Of a stretch of DNA of 64,000 nucleotides, positions 37,465 through 46,486 are shown one piece after another. The translations under genes were made by a program, and so were the position numbers. The notes below the pieces were generated by a model. It had not been told where the DNA came from. It ran no database searches and saw nothing but the letters and a program-made list of their open reading frames with translations. Origin of the DNA: Agromyces lapidis (GTDB lineage: Bacteria; Actinomycetota; Actinomycetes; Actinomycetales; Microbacteriaceae); the NCBI RefSeq assembly GCF_009749405.1, contig NZ_WBIQ01000001.1, positions 558,001 through 622,000 on the forward strand, written 5' to 3'. Numbering within the stretch: position 1 is the stretch's first letter; each line of letters starts with the position of its first letter.

Positions 37465-37941
37465 ATGTACCAGGTCTGCGTCTGCTACCTCCTGCGCGAA
37501 CGCGCCGGGGTCACCGAGGTGCTCCTCGGGCGCAAGAAGCACGGCCTGGGCGAGGGCTACTACGTCGGGCTCGGCGGCAAGCTCGAATCCGGTGAGCAGG
37601 CGGTGGATGCCGCGGTGCGCGAGGTCTTCGAGGAGTCGGGCCTCGTCGTGGTCGGCGACGACCTCGAGCCGCGCGGCGTCCTCAGCTACCACTTCCCCTC
37701 GCGCGAGTCGTGGAGCCAGGAGTCGAGCGTGTTCGTCGGCCGCCGCTTCGAGGGCGACCCCGTGGCATCCGACGAACTCGACCCCGAGTGGTTCGCGCTC
37801 GCCGACGTGCCGTACGACGAGATGTGGGACGACGCGAAGCGGTGGCTCCCCGGCGTGCTCGCGGGCGGAACGGTGCGCCGCACCTTCGTGTTCGGCGAGG
37901 ATCTCGCCACGGTGGTGACGGAGCGCTCATCGGTCGCGTAG
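37465..37941 (+). CDS. Nudix hydrolase (8-oxo-dGTP diphosphatase-like)
   Basis: A 158-residue Nudix enzyme with a complete box, GGKLESGEQAVDAAVREVFEESGL. The opening YQVCVCYLL...LLGRKKHGLGEGYYVGLGGK and the WF segment before the C-terminus resemble MTH1-type oxidised-nucleotide hydrolases. Substrate assignment is by resemblance only. It follows pfkA after two bases. Its last codons contain the promoter of the next gene. Confidence 0.88.
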   Translation: MYQVCVCYLLRERAGVTEVLLGRKKHGLGEGYYVGLGGKLESGEQAVDAAVREVFEESGLVVVGDDLEPRGVLSYHFPSRESWSQESSVFVGRRFEGDPVASDELDPEWFALADVPYDEMWDDAKRWLPGVLAGGTVRRTFVFGEDLATVVTERSSVA

Positions 37942-37972
37942 GATCGTCGGGGTTCCTGAACTCCAGGTGAAC
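37939..37972 (+). promoter_or_regulatory. pit promoter with reversed PHO box
   Basis: TAGGAT (-10) is at 37939-37944. Immediately downstream, 37951-37972 read on the minus strand gives GTTCACC then, 11 bp on, GTTCAGG: two PHO-box units. Lying at or after the transcription start, the box fits repression by PhoP (inference). Confidence 0.6.
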
Positions 37973-37998
37973 TCTTCCCTCTCGCAAGAAAGACGCCG

Positions 37999-39189
37999 GT
38001 GGATCTCACCCTCATCGTCGTGCTGGTCATCGCACTGGCGCTCTTCTTCGACTTCACGAACGGCTTCCACGACACGGCGAACGCGATGGCGACGCCAATC
38101 GCCACGGGTGCCCTGAAGCCGAAGACCGCAGTCGCGCTCGCGGCCCTGCTGAACCTCGTCGGCGCATTCCTCTCCACCGAGGTGGCGAAGACGATCTCGG
38201 GGGGCATCATCAAGGAGGGCGAGGGCGGCGTGCTGATCACGCCCGAACTGATCTTCGCCGGCCTCATCGGCGCGATCGTGTGGAACATGATCACGTGGCT
38301 GCTCGGGCTGCCCTCCTCGTCGAGCCACGCGCTGTTCGGCGGCCTCATCGGCGCGGCGCTCGTCGGTGCTTGGATCGCCAGCGCCGGCAACCCGATCGAC
38401 TTCTCCGTCGTCATGTCGAAGGTCATCCTGCCCGCGATCCTCGCGCCGCTCACCGCCGGCCTCATCGCGTACGCCGCGACGAAGCTCGCCTACGCGATCA
38501 CCCGTCGCTACGACGGCAAGCCCGACGGCCGCGACGGCTTCCGCCACGCGCAGATCTTCTCCTCCTCGCTCGTCGCGCTCGCACACGGCACGAACGACGC
38601 GCAGAAGACCATGGGCGTCATCACGCTCACGCTCGTCGCCGCGGGCCTCCAGCCCGCAGGCAGCGACGTGTACTGGTGGGTCATCGTGACCTGTGCCGTC
38701 GCCATCGCGCTCGGCACCTACATGGGCGGCTGGCGCATCATCAAGACCCTCGGCACGGGCCTCACCGACGTCAAGCCCGCCCAGGGCTTCGCCGCCGAGA
38801 CCGCGACCGCCGCGACGATCCTCGCGTCGAGCCACGTCGGCTTCGCGCTGTCGACGACGCAGGTCGCCTCGGGCTCGGTCATCGGCTCGGGCCTCGGCCG
38901 TCGCGGCTCGAAGGTGCGCTGGCGCACCGCCGGGCGCATCGGGGTCGGCTGGCTGCTCACCCTGCCCGCCGCGGGCGCCGTCGGCGCGCTCGCCGCGCTC
39001 GTCGCGCACATGGGCGTCGTGGGCATCATCATCGACACGGTCGTCGGCGTCGGCGTCATCGTCGGCATCTTCCTGTGGTCGCGCCGCAACGAGGTCTCGC
39101 ACCACAACGTCGTCAGCGAGGTCGCCCACTCGGGCCGCGCCGTGAAGATCAAGCGCAACCCCAAGCCGAAGAAGAAGGTGACGTCGTGA
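37999..39189 (+). CDS. pit: Low-affinity inorganic phosphate transporter Pit
   Basis: A 396-residue PiT-family permease importing metal-phosphate with protons. The duplicated signature appears as FDFTNGFHDTANAMA near the N-terminus and AHGTNDAQKTMGVI in the middle, with LPSSSSHALFGG and SSHVGFALSTTQVASGS after the respective halves. About ten helices and a basic tail (KRNPKPKKK). The GTG at 37999 is used. The following small gene overlaps by four bases. Confidence 0.95.
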   Translation: MDLTLIVVLVIALALFFDFTNGFHDTANAMATPIATGALKPKTAVALAALLNLVGAFLSTEVAKTISGGIIKEGEGGVLITPELIFAGLIGAIVWNMITWLLGLPSSSSHALFGGLIGAALVGAWIASAGNPIDFSVVMSKVILPAILAPLTAGLIAYAATKLAYAITRRYDGKPDGRDGFRHAQIFSSSLVALAHGTNDAQKTMGVITLTLVAAGLQPAGSDVYWWVIVTCAVAIALGTYMGGWRIIKTLGTGLTDVKPAQGFAAETATAATILASSHVGFALSTTQVASGSVIGSGLGRRGSKVRWRTAGRIGVGWLLTLPAAGAVGALAALVAHMGVVGIIIDTVVGVGVIVGIFLWSRRNEVSHHNVVSEVAHSGRAVKIKRNPKPKKKVTS

Positions 39190-39530
39190 TCGACTGGCTC
39201 GCATTCCTCCTCGTGTTCGTCTCGGCGCTCATCGGCACCGTGGTCGTGGTCTCCGCCTATTCGCTGGGCATCCGCCTGCTCACCGTCTCGGGGCGCACCC
39301 CGATCGTGACGCCGGCCGAGTTCACCGACGCGATCACCATCGTGACCCCCGCCGAGATCAAGCAGGCCGAGAAGCGTGCGAAGAAGGCCGCCAAGAAGAG
39401 CCCGCTCACCGACGGCCAGAAGCGCGCCGCACTCGTCGGCGCCTGGGCCTGCTTCGCAGTCAGCGGATTCGCGGTGCTCGTCGGCATCTACCTGATCGTC
39501 GGCGACCACCTCATCAAGATCTTCAGCTGA
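39186..39530 (+). CDS. Small membrane protein coupled to pit
   Basis: A 114-residue protein with an N-terminal helix (WLAFLLVFVSALIGTVVVVSAYSLGI), a basic cytoplasmic middle (KQAEKRAKKAAKKS) and a second helix near the end. It overlaps pit through GTGA, so it is probably translated with the transporter. No family function is known. Confidence 0.8.
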   Translation: MIDWLAFLLVFVSALIGTVVVVSAYSLGIRLLTVSGRTPIVTPAEFTDAITIVTPAEIKQAEKRAKKAAKKSPLTDGQKRAALVGAWACFAVSGFAVLVGIYLIVGDHLIKIFS

Positions 39531-39622
39531 ACGCGTCGCGCGCCCGCACCGCCCGCAACTCCATATCCGACAGTCCACCCGTCGCGCGCCCCCGGCGTGC
39601 GTCCCTCATCGAAGGTTCCCGG

Positions 39623-41053
39623 ATGACCACTGCAACCACCCCGACGACCGACCCCGCCGACCCGACCGAGCAGCGGCCGGTCGGCGCAGTCGACCGCTTC
39701 TTCGAGATCACGAAGCGCGGCTCCAACTACGCCACCGAGGTGCGCGGCGGCATCGTCACCTTCGTGACGATGGCCTACATCGTCATCCTCAACCCGATCA
39801 TCCTGTCGACGCCCGACGTCGACGGCAACACGCTGAACGGCGCAGCGGTCGCGGCGGCCACCGCGCTGACGGCGGGCGTCATGACCGTGCTCTTCGGGCT
39901 CGTCACCCGCCTGCCGTTCGCATTCGCCGCAGGTCTCGGCATCAACGCGTTCCTCGCGTTCTCGGTCGTCGGCTCGGTCACCTGGCCCGAGGCGATGGCG
40001 CTGGTCATGATCAACGGCGTCGTCATCGTGCTGCTGGCGGCCACGGGCCTTCGGAAGATGATCTTCGACGCAGTCCCCGTGCAGTTGAAGCTCGCGATCA
40101 CCGTCGGCATCGGCTTGTTCATCGCGTTCATCGGCTTCGTGAACGCAGGCTTCGTGACGGCCACCGGCAACCCCTCGCCGCCGGTCGACCTCGGCATCGG
40201 CGGCTCGGTCGCGACCCTGCCCACCCTGCTCTTCGTCATCACCCTGCTGGCGGGCGGCGTCCTGATCGCGCTGCGCGTGAAGGGCGCGATCCTCATCGCC
40301 CTCGTCGGCGGCACGGTGCTCGCCGCGATCATCAACCTCATCTGGCCGTTCGGGCTCGACTTCGGCTTCGCGGGCGGCATCATGAGCCTGCCCGATCTGA
40401 GCCTCATCGGTGCCGTCGACTTCGGCTTCGACCTCTCCAAGGTCGGGGGCCTGGCGCTCGTGATGATCGTCTTCACCCTCGTCTTCTCGAACTTCTTCGA
40501 CGCGATGGGCACGATGACCGGCCTCGCGAAGGAGGCCGACCTCGCCGACGAGAAGGGCGACTTCCCGCGCATCAAGTCGGCGCTGGTCGTCGAAGGCGTC
40601 GGCGCGATCGTGGGCGGCGGCACCTCGTCGTCGTCGGCGACGGTGTTCGTCGAGTCCGGCGCCGGCATCGGCGAGGGCGCTCGTACGGGCTTCGCCACGG
40701 TGGTCACCGGCGGCCTGTTCCTGCTGGCGATGTTCTTCACGCCGCTCACCTCGCTCGTGCCCGGCGCGATCGCCGGTGCCGCGCTCGTGCTCGTCGGCGC
40801 GATGATGCTCTCGCAGATCAAGAACATCGACTTCAGCGACTACCGCGTCCTGCTGCCCGTGTTCCTCACCATCACGGTGATGCCGATGACGTACTCGATC
40901 GCGAACGGCATCGGTGCGGGTTTCGTGAGCTGGGTCGTCGTGAACGCGCTGTCCGGGAGGGCCAAGACCATCCACCCGCTCCTGTGGATCGTCGGTGCCG
41001 GTTTCGTGCTGTACTTCGCACGCGGACCGATCGAGGCGCTCTTCGCCGGCTGA
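39623..41053 (+). CDS. NCS2-family purine permease (AzgA/GhxP-like)
   Basis: A 476-residue nucleobase transporter. NYATEVRGGIVTFVTMAYIVILNP is the AzgA-type opening. GINAFLAF, FSNFFDAMGTMTGLAKEA and EGVGAIVGGGTSSSSATVFVESGAGI follow. Members import adenine, guanine or hypoxanthine with protons; which base cannot be read. It converges on a second NCS2 permease of the uracil type. Confidence 0.9.
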   Translation: MTTATTPTTDPADPTEQRPVGAVDRFFEITKRGSNYATEVRGGIVTFVTMAYIVILNPIILSTPDVDGNTLNGAAVAAATALTAGVMTVLFGLVTRLPFAFAAGLGINAFLAFSVVGSVTWPEAMALVMINGVVIVLLAATGLRKMIFDAVPVQLKLAITVGIGLFIAFIGFVNAGFVTATGNPSPPVDLGIGGSVATLPTLLFVITLLAGGVLIALRVKGAILIALVGGTVLAAIINLIWPFGLDFGFAGGIMSLPDLSLIGAVDFGFDLSKVGGLALVMIVFTLVFSNFFDAMGTMTGLAKEADLADEKGDFPRIKSALVVEGVGAIVGGGTSSSSATVFVESGAGIGEGARTGFATVVTGGLFLLAMFFTPLTSLVPGAIAGAALVLVGAMMLSQIKNIDFSDYRVLLPVFLTITVMPMTYSIANGIGAGFVSWVVVNALSGRAKTIHPLLWIVGAGFVLYFARGPIEALFAG

Positions 41054-41081
41054 TCCTGCGCGCTCCGCTCGAGCGCGAGAA

Positions 41082-41122
41082 GACGGATGCCCCGGGCTGC
41101 ACTGCAGCCCGGGGCATCCGTC
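41082..41122. terminator. Perfect bidirectional terminator
   Basis: Twenty-base arms 41082-41101 and 41103-41122 are exact complements with a single central base, between two convergent permease genes. Confidence 0.85.
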
Positions 41123-41138
41123 GTTCGCGGCGACCGCG

Positions 41139-42425
41139 TCAGTTCGTGCCGCGCGCCCTCGCGATGCCGTTCATGACGTGGTAGATCACGATGGCCGCGA
41201 TCGTGCCGAGCGCGATGCCGTTGAACGAGACGCCGCCGATCGCGAAGGTGAAGTCCGCGATGCCGATGATGAGCGCGGTCGCGGCGGTGAACTGGTTCAC
41301 CGGCTTCGAGAAGTCGACCTTGTTGTCGAGCCAGATCTTGACGCCGATGATGCCGATGAGCCCGTACAGCGCCGTGGTGACGCCGCCGAGCACGCCGGCG
41401 GGGATCGTGTTGATGACCTCGCCGAACTTCGGCGAGAGACCGAGCAGCACGGCGACGATGCCCGCGACCCAGTACGCGGCGGTCGAGTAGACGCGCGTCG
41501 CGGCCATGACGCCGATGTTCTCGCCGTAAGTGGTCGTTCCCGAGCCGCCGAAGAGGCCGGCGACGGTCGTCGCGAGGCCGTCGGCGAAGAGCGCGCGGCC
41601 GGTCGACTTGTTGACCGAGGCGTCGGTCATCTGGGCGACGCCCTTGATGTGGCCGACGTTCTCGGCGATGAGCACGAGCACGACCGGCAGGAACGCCGGG
41701 AGGAAGCCCCACACGGCGGAGTCGGCGAACGGGTTCGCGGCCAGGTGGAAGGTCGGCAGGCCGATCCACGCGGCATCCTCGATGCGCGCGAAGTCGATCT
41801 CACCCTGGATCGCCGCGGCGATGTAGCCGATCACCACGCCGACGAGGATGGACATGCGCCCGAGGATGCCGCGGAACGCGACGCTCGCGATGATCACGGC
41901 GGCGAGGGTGATGAGCGCGGTCAGCGGGGCGAGCATGAAGTTGTTCTTCGCGGCCGGCGCGAGGTTGAAGCCGATCAGCGCGACGATCGCGCCGGCGACG
42001 ACGGGGGGCATGAGCGCGTCGATCCACCGGGTGCCGACCCACTGCACGAGGAGGCCGACGAGGGCGAGCAGCACGCCGACGACGACGATGCCGAAGAGCG
42101 CGGCGCCCATCGGGTCGGCGATGCCCTTCGCACCCATCGCGGCGCTGATCGGGGCGATGAACGCGAAGGAGGAACCGAGGTAGCTCGGCACCCGGTTCTT
42201 CGTGATCACAAGGAAGAGGATCGTGCCGAGGCCGGAGAAGAACAGCGTCGTCGCGGGCGGGAAGCCCGTGAGGATCGGCACGAGGAACGTCGCGCCGAAC
42301 ATGGCGACGACGTGCTGGGCGCCGAGGCCGATCGTGCGGGGCCAGCTGAGGCGTTCGCCGGGGGCGACGACCTCGCCCGGGTTGACGTTCTTGCCGTCGC
42401 CGTGCAGGGTCCAGGGCAGAGTCAT
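41139..42425 (-). CDS. uraA: Uracil/xanthine permease (NCS2, UraA-type)
   Basis: A 428-residue nucleobase:proton symporter. The N-terminal GLGAQHVVAMFGATFLVPILTG, the YLGSSFAFI segment and the NVGHIKGVAQMT segment with conserved Glu-Asn-Val-Gly-His are of the UraA/UapA type. Uracil is the likely substrate, xanthine a possible one. GGAG lies upstream of the ATG. The gene is convergent with the purine permease and divergent from the DUF4190 gene. Confidence 0.88.
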   Translation of the reverse strand: MTLPWTLHGDGKNVNPGEVVAPGERLSWPRTIGLGAQHVVAMFGATFLVPILTGFPPATTLFFSGLGTILFLVITKNRVPSYLGSSFAFIAPISAAMGAKGIADPMGAALFGIVVVGVLLALVGLLVQWVGTRWIDALMPPVVAGAIVALIGFNLAPAAKNNFMLAPLTALITLAAVIIASVAFRGILGRMSILVGVVIGYIAAAIQGEIDFARIEDAAWIGLPTFHLAANPFADSAVWGFLPAFLPVVLVLIAENVGHIKGVAQMTDASVNKSTGRALFADGLATTVAGLFGGSGTTTYGENIGVMAATRVYSTAAYWVAGIVAVLLGLSPKFGEVINTIPAGVLGGVTTALYGLIGIIGVKIWLDNKVDFSKPVNQFTAATALIIGIADFTFAIGGVSFNGIALGTIAAIVIYHVMNGIARARGTN

Positions 42426-42492
42426 GCTGCTCCGTTCGGGGAGTCGAGGGGTGGGGATCCATCAGATCGTACCGGGGGGATAGCCCCATGTC

Positions 42493-42549
42493 GGAGGCCG
42501 CGCCGCCTCCGTAGCGTGGAGTCATACCCACGAACGGGTACCCACGAAC
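42493..42549 (+). promoter_or_regulatory. Promoter region of DUF4190 gene
   Basis: A short hairpin (GGAGGC 42493-42498 with GCCTCC 42505-42510) precedes TAGCGT (-10, 42512-42517). Downstream the 11-mer TACCCACGAAC is repeated at 42525-42535 and 42539-42549 within the leader. Confidence 0.4.
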
Positions 42550-42562
42550 AGGAGAACATCTC

Positions 42563-42880
42563 ATGACCACCGTCACCGACACCGCGACCCAGGCGCCGTA
42601 CGCGGAGGCGCGCCCCGCTGACGCTCCCATTGCGGAGTCGCGCGGGTTCAGCATCGCGAGCCTCGTGCTCGGCCTCGTCTCGATCGTGGCCGGCTACAGC
42701 TTCGTCGTGCCGATCGTCGGACTCGTGCTCGGGATCATGGCGCTCAAGCGTGAGCCCGCCGCTCGAACGATGGCCATCTGGGGCATCGTGCTCAACGCGG
42801 TCCTGCTCGCCGGGGCGACGCTCGTCGCGATCGGCGCGGCCGTCTTCGGCCTCGTGATGCTGCCGTTCGCCTTCCTCTGA
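42563..42880 (+). CDS. DUF4190 small membrane protein
   Basis: A 105-residue protein with a polar N-terminus and two hydrophobic segments. The DUF4190 pattern FSIASLVLGLVSIVAGY...GLVLGIMALKRE is clear, followed by RTMAIWGIVLNAVLL. Function unknown; the family is widespread in actinobacteria. AGGAG precedes the ATG. A perfect terminator follows the stop. Confidence 0.85.
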   Translation: MTTVTDTATQAPYAEARPADAPIAESRGFSIASLVLGLVSIVAGYSFVVPIVGLVLGIMALKREPAARTMAIWGIVLNAVLLAGATLVAIGAAVFGLVMLPFAFL

Positions 42881-42898
42881 GCCCAGCACCGAACCGAA

Positions 42899-42935
42899 AC
42901 GAGCGGGGTCCGAGCTGAGCTCGGACCCCGCTCGT
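42899..42935 (+). terminator. Perfect terminator after DUF4190 gene
   Basis: Eighteen-base complementary arms 42899-42916 and 42918-42935. Confidence 0.85.
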
Positions 42936-43051
42936 CGCATGCGGTCGCAGCGCGGTCGCACCCACCTGCGCCCGCGCAGAGCGTCCTGCCCGGCAGCACG
43001 GTCAGGACGCCTCGGCCGCCCGTCGGCGCCGCCGCGCTCGTCCTCGCGGGA

Positions 43052-43057
43052 TAGGCT
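43052..43057 (+). promoter_or_regulatory. Probable -10 of aspA
   Basis: TAGGCT about 100 bp before the aspA ATG. The gap 42936-43158 otherwise shows nothing recognisable. Confidence 0.35.
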
Positions 43058-43158
43058 CGAGGGGACGACCGCGCGGCGATCCCGCGCGAATGAGGCGATG
43101 GGGCCGGTTCCGGAGCGTCCGAACGATGACGCGCCGCACGGCTCCGTGGAGGAACGAC

Positions 43159-44622
43159 ATGCAGGAGCCCGAGATCACCCCGGCGACCCGGACCGAGACC
43201 GATTCGCTCGGGTCCGTCGAGGTGCCCGCCGACGCCTACTGGGGCGTCCACACGAAGCGGGCGCTCGAGAACTTCCCGATCTCGAAGCGACCCATCTCGG
43301 TCTACCCCGAACTCGTGGTCGCGCTCGCCTCGGTGAAGCAGGCCGCGGCCCGGGCGAACCGCGACGTTGGGGTGCTCGGTTCGCAGAAGGCGGCGTGGAT
43401 CGACGAGGCCTGCCAGCGCATCATCGACGGCGAGTTCCACGACCAGTTCGTGGTCGGCGTCATCCAGGGCGGGGCGGGCACCTCGACGAACATGAACGCG
43501 AACGAGGTGATCGCGAACGTCTCGCTCGAGATCGCGGGGTACCCCAAGGGCCGCTACGACGTGATCCACCCGATCGACGACGTGAACCGCAGCCAGTCGA
43601 CGAACGACACCTACCCGACCGCGGTGAAGGTCGCGATGGCGTTCTCGCTGCGCACCATGCTCACCGAGCTCGACCTGCTGCGCATCGCGTTCAGCCGCAA
43701 GGGCCGCGAGTTCCACGAGGTGCTGAAGGTCGGCCGCACCCAGCTGCAGGACGCGGTGCCGATGACGCTCGGCCAGGAGTTCCACGGCTATGCGACGACG
43801 CTCGGCGAGGACATCGACCGGCTCCGCGAGACGATCAAGCTGCTCGGCGAGGTGAACCTCGGTGCGACCGCGATCGGCACCGGCATCACCGCCGACCCGG
43901 GTTACGCGGCATCCGTCGTCGAGCACCTGAGCGCGATCACCGAGCTGCGCCTCGAGACCGCGCCCGACCTCATCGAGGCCACGAGCGACACGGGTGTCTT
44001 CATGACCTTCTCGAGCGCGCTCAAGCGCAGCGCGATCAAGCTCTCGAAGATCTGCAACGACCTGCGCCTGCTCTCCTCGGGCCCGCAGGCGGGCTTCGGC
44101 GAGATCAACCTGCCGCCGATGCAGGCCGGCTCCTCGATCATGCCCGGCAAGGTGAACCCCGTCATCCCCGAGGCCGTCAGCCAGGTCGCGTACGCCGTCG
44201 CCGGCGCGGATGTCACGGTCATGATGGCCGCCGAGAGCGGCCAGCTGCAGCTCAACGCCTTCGAGCCGGTCATCGCGCACTCGCTGCTGCAGTCGATCAC
44301 GTGGATGCGCCAGGCCTGCTGGACCCTCCGCGTCAACTGCGTCGACGGAATCACCGCGAACACCGAGCGGCTCGAGCAGATGGTCGCGTCGAGCGTCGGC
44401 GTGATCACCGCGCTCATCCCGTTCATCGGCTACACCGAGGCCGCGAAGCTCGCGAAGCTGGCTCTCGCGACGGGGCGGCCGGTCGCCGACCTCGTCGTCG
44501 AGGCGGGGCTGATGAGCCGTGAAGAGGTCATGGCGCAGCTGCAGCCCTCGAAGCTGTCGGGCATCCGGCCGATCACGACCGTGATCCCGGTGCAGCAGCT
44601 GCACTCCGAACCGCACGAGTGA
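43159..44622 (+). CDS. aspA: Aspartate ammonia-lyase
   Basis: A 487-residue lyase interconverting aspartate with fumarate and ammonia. GGAGTSTNMNANEVIAN and DDVNRSQSTNDTYPT are aspartase-type (fumarases have SNMNVNEV), and the superfamily signature GSSIMPGKVNP contains the mobile-loop serine. GGAGG six bases before the ATG at 43159 sets the start; an in-frame start at 43090 lacks one. The C-terminus is about 20 residues longer than E. coli AspA. Confidence 0.94.
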   Translation: MQEPEITPATRTETDSLGSVEVPADAYWGVHTKRALENFPISKRPISVYPELVVALASVKQAAARANRDVGVLGSQKAAWIDEACQRIIDGEFHDQFVVGVIQGGAGTSTNMNANEVIANVSLEIAGYPKGRYDVIHPIDDVNRSQSTNDTYPTAVKVAMAFSLRTMLTELDLLRIAFSRKGREFHEVLKVGRTQLQDAVPMTLGQEFHGYATTLGEDIDRLRETIKLLGEVNLGATAIGTGITADPGYAASVVEHLSAITELRLETAPDLIEATSDTGVFMTFSSALKRSAIKLSKICNDLRLLSSGPQAGFGEINLPPMQAGSSIMPGKVNPVIPEAVSQVAYAVAGADVTVMMAAESGQLQLNAFEPVIAHSLLQSITWMRQACWTLRVNCVDGITANTERLEQMVASSVGVITALIPFIGYTEAAKLAKLALATGRPVADLVVEAGLMSREEVMAQLQPSKLSGIRPITTVIPVQQLHSEPHE

Positions 44623-44630
44623 GTCGGATG

Positions 44631-44663
44631 CCTCGGGGTGCCGCCGTGCGCGGCGCCCCGGGG
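44631..44663. terminator. Terminator between convergent aspA and FAH gene
   Basis: Arms 44631-44644 and 44650-44663 pair over 14 positions, including wobble pairs. Confidence 0.55.
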
Positions 44664-44668
44664 CCGGC

Positions 44669-45544
44669 TCAGATCACGCGGCAGTGCGTGGTGAGCGAGC
44701 CGATGCCCTCGATGGTGACGGTGACGGTGGAGCCGTCGCGGAGGAAGACCTGCGGGTTGCGCGAGTAGCCGGCGCCGCCGGGGCTGCCCGTCGAGATGAG
44801 CGTGCCGGCCGGCACGGTGGCGGAGCGCGACAGGTACTCGATGATGTCGGCGACGCTGCGCACCATCTCGTTGGTCGACGCGTCCTGCAGGATGCGGCCG
44901 TCGAGGTTCGTGGTGAGCCAGAGATCCTGCGGGTCGGGGATCTCGTCGGCCGTGACGACGACAGGGCCGGTCGGGGTGAAGCCGTCGAACGACTTGCAGC
45001 GCGACCACTGGGCCTCGCTGAACTGGATGTCGCGGGCGGTGATGTCGTTGACGACCGTGTAGCCCCACACGTAATCGAGGGCGTCGCGGGCGTGCACGCC
45101 GCGAGCGGGCTTGCCGATGATGACGCCGAGCTCGGCCTCGTAGTCGACCTGCGTGGCGAGGTCGCCCGCCCAGGTCGTGGTGGCGCCGTGCGCCGCGAGC
45201 GAGTTCGGCCAGAGCGAGAAGATCGTCATCGCCGTCTCGGAGCGGAGCTTCAGCTCTGACGCGTGTGCGGCGTAGTTCGCGCCGATCGCGATGACCTGCG
45301 CGGGGCGGAGCACAGCCGAGGAGTGTCGGAGTTCGGAGACCGGGGAGAGTTCGGCGCCGACGGCGAGCCCTCGGTCGACGGCCTCGCGAACCGCGGCGAG
45401 GCCGGCGTCGCCCTGCTCGATGAGGTCCTGGAGGTCGCGCGGCGCCTCGGGCATGATCTCGTCGAGGAAGAGCGCAGCCTCTGCGACGACCACCGCGAGT
45501 CGAGGGGTCGATTGGCCTTCGGCTCTCAGGTGCGCGAACTTCAC
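44669..45544 (-). CDS. Fumarylacetoacetate hydrolase-family protein A
   Basis: A 291-residue FAH-fold enzyme. Metal-ligand segments are GANYAAH, DYEAELGVIIG and the ENDIT-like VVNDITARDIQ, and the C-terminal TGSPGGAGYSRNP loop is present. Family members cleave or hydrolyse C-C bonds of diketo acids. It lies at the edge of the deoxysugar cluster and is a candidate, with its paralogue at 46487, for the final diketo-deoxy-sugar acid hydrolase. The GTG start is six bases after TAGCCT (leaderless). Confidence 0.85.
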   Translation of the reverse strand: MKFAHLRAEGQSTPRLAVVVAEAALFLDEIMPEAPRDLQDLIEQGDAGLAAVREAVDRGLAVGAELSPVSELRHSSAVLRPAQVIAIGANYAAHASELKLRSETAMTIFSLWPNSLAAHGATTTWAGDLATQVDYEAELGVIIGKPARGVHARDALDYVWGYTVVNDITARDIQFSEAQWSRCKSFDGFTPTGPVVVTADEIPDPQDLWLTTNLDGRILQDASTNEMVRSVADIIEYLSRSATVPAGTLISTGSPGGAGYSRNPQVFLRDGSTVTVTIEGIGSLTTHCRVI

Positions 45545-45550
45545 CTGTCT

Positions 45551-45635
45551 AGGCTATCGGGCGCACCTGACCCGGCTCTGTGCGGCATGTACAACGAATG
45601 CTTTCGCATACGCCGTGGTGTCGACAATCCGATGT
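45551..45635 (-). promoter_or_regulatory. Promoter of FAH gene A with distal GntR-type half operator
   Basis: The minus-strand -10 TAGCCT is at 45551-45556. CAATCCGATGT at 45625-45635 matches 8 of 10 defined positions of the cluster palindrome ACATCNGATGT but is about 70 bp upstream. An ATGC-tttc-GCAT inverted repeat (45598-45609) also lies here. Confidence 0.4.
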
Positions 45636-45690
45636 CCGGCCGCGTGCGCGCGCGGCAGGTCGAGCGCTCGGCCGGCCGCGCGCGCGGCGG

Positions 45691-46464
45691 TCACTGCGCC
45701 GGCCGCAGCCGCAACTCCTGCATGCCGCCGTCGACCGCGAGCGAGACGCCCGTCGTCGACCCGGACGCGGGGCTCGCGAGATAGGCGACGGCGCCGGCGA
45801 CCTCGTCGGGATCGACGAGGCGGCCGTGCGGCTGGCGCGCCTCGAGCGCGGCGCGCTCCGCGACCGGATCGTCGGCCGAGTCGAGCAGCCGTCCGACCCA
45901 CGGGGTGTCGGCCGTACCCGGGTTGACGGCGTTCACCCGGATGCCCTCCCGCAGGTGGTCGGCGGCCATCGCCCGGGTCAGGGCCGAGATCGCGCCCTTG
46001 CTCGCGCTGTAGAGCGCCCGCTGCGGCAGGCCCGCGGTCGCGGCGATCGAGGAGGTGTTCACGATCGCGGCGGCGGGGGAGTCGCGCAGATGCGGAAGCG
46101 CCGCCCGCGCCACCCGCATGGTGCCGAGCACGTTGACGTCGAGCACGCGGCGCCACTCCTCGTCGTCGTTGGCCGAGATGTCTCCCTGGGCGCCGATGCC
46201 GGCGTTGTTCACGACGATGTCGAGCCGGCCGAACTCGGCGACGACGCGGTCGACGCCGGCGCGAACGCTCGTGTCGTCGGCGATGTCGACCGCCACCGCC
46301 AGGTCGGCATGCGGGGCCGAGCCCGGCGTGAGGTCGAAGACGGCGACGCGTGCGCCGCCGCGGCGGAGGCGGCCGGCGATCGCGGCGCCGATGCCCGATG
46401 CGCCGCCCGTGACGACGGCCACGAGGCCGTCGAACTCGGCGGCTCCGGTGGTGTGCTGGCTCAT
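45691..46464 (-). CDS. SDR dehydrogenase, probable 2-keto-3-deoxy-L-fuconate dehydrogenase
   Basis: A 257-residue short-chain dehydrogenase. The NAD motif TGGASGIG, the NNAGIG motif, the catalytic serine region VNTSSIAA and YSASK are all intact. By context it would oxidise 2-keto-3-deoxy-L-fuconate to the 2,4-diketo acid between the dehydratase and hydrolase steps. Substrate assignment is inference. AGAGGAAC precedes the ATG at 46464. It lies 22 bases downstream of the FAH gene in the same operon. Confidence 0.85.
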   Translation of the reverse strand: MSQHTTGAAEFDGLVAVVTGGASGIGAAIAGRLRRGGARVAVFDLTPGSAPHADLAVAVDIADDTSVRAGVDRVVAEFGRLDIVVNNAGIGAQGDISANDDEEWRRVLDVNVLGTMRVARAALPHLRDSPAAAIVNTSSIAATAGLPQRALYSASKGAISALTRAMAADHLREGIRVNAVNPGTADTPWVGRLLDSADDPVAERAALEARQPHGRLVDPDEVAGAVAYLASPASGSTTGVSLAVDGGMQELRLRPAQ

Positions 46465-46486
46465 GGTGTTCCTCTCGTTCGTGCGG

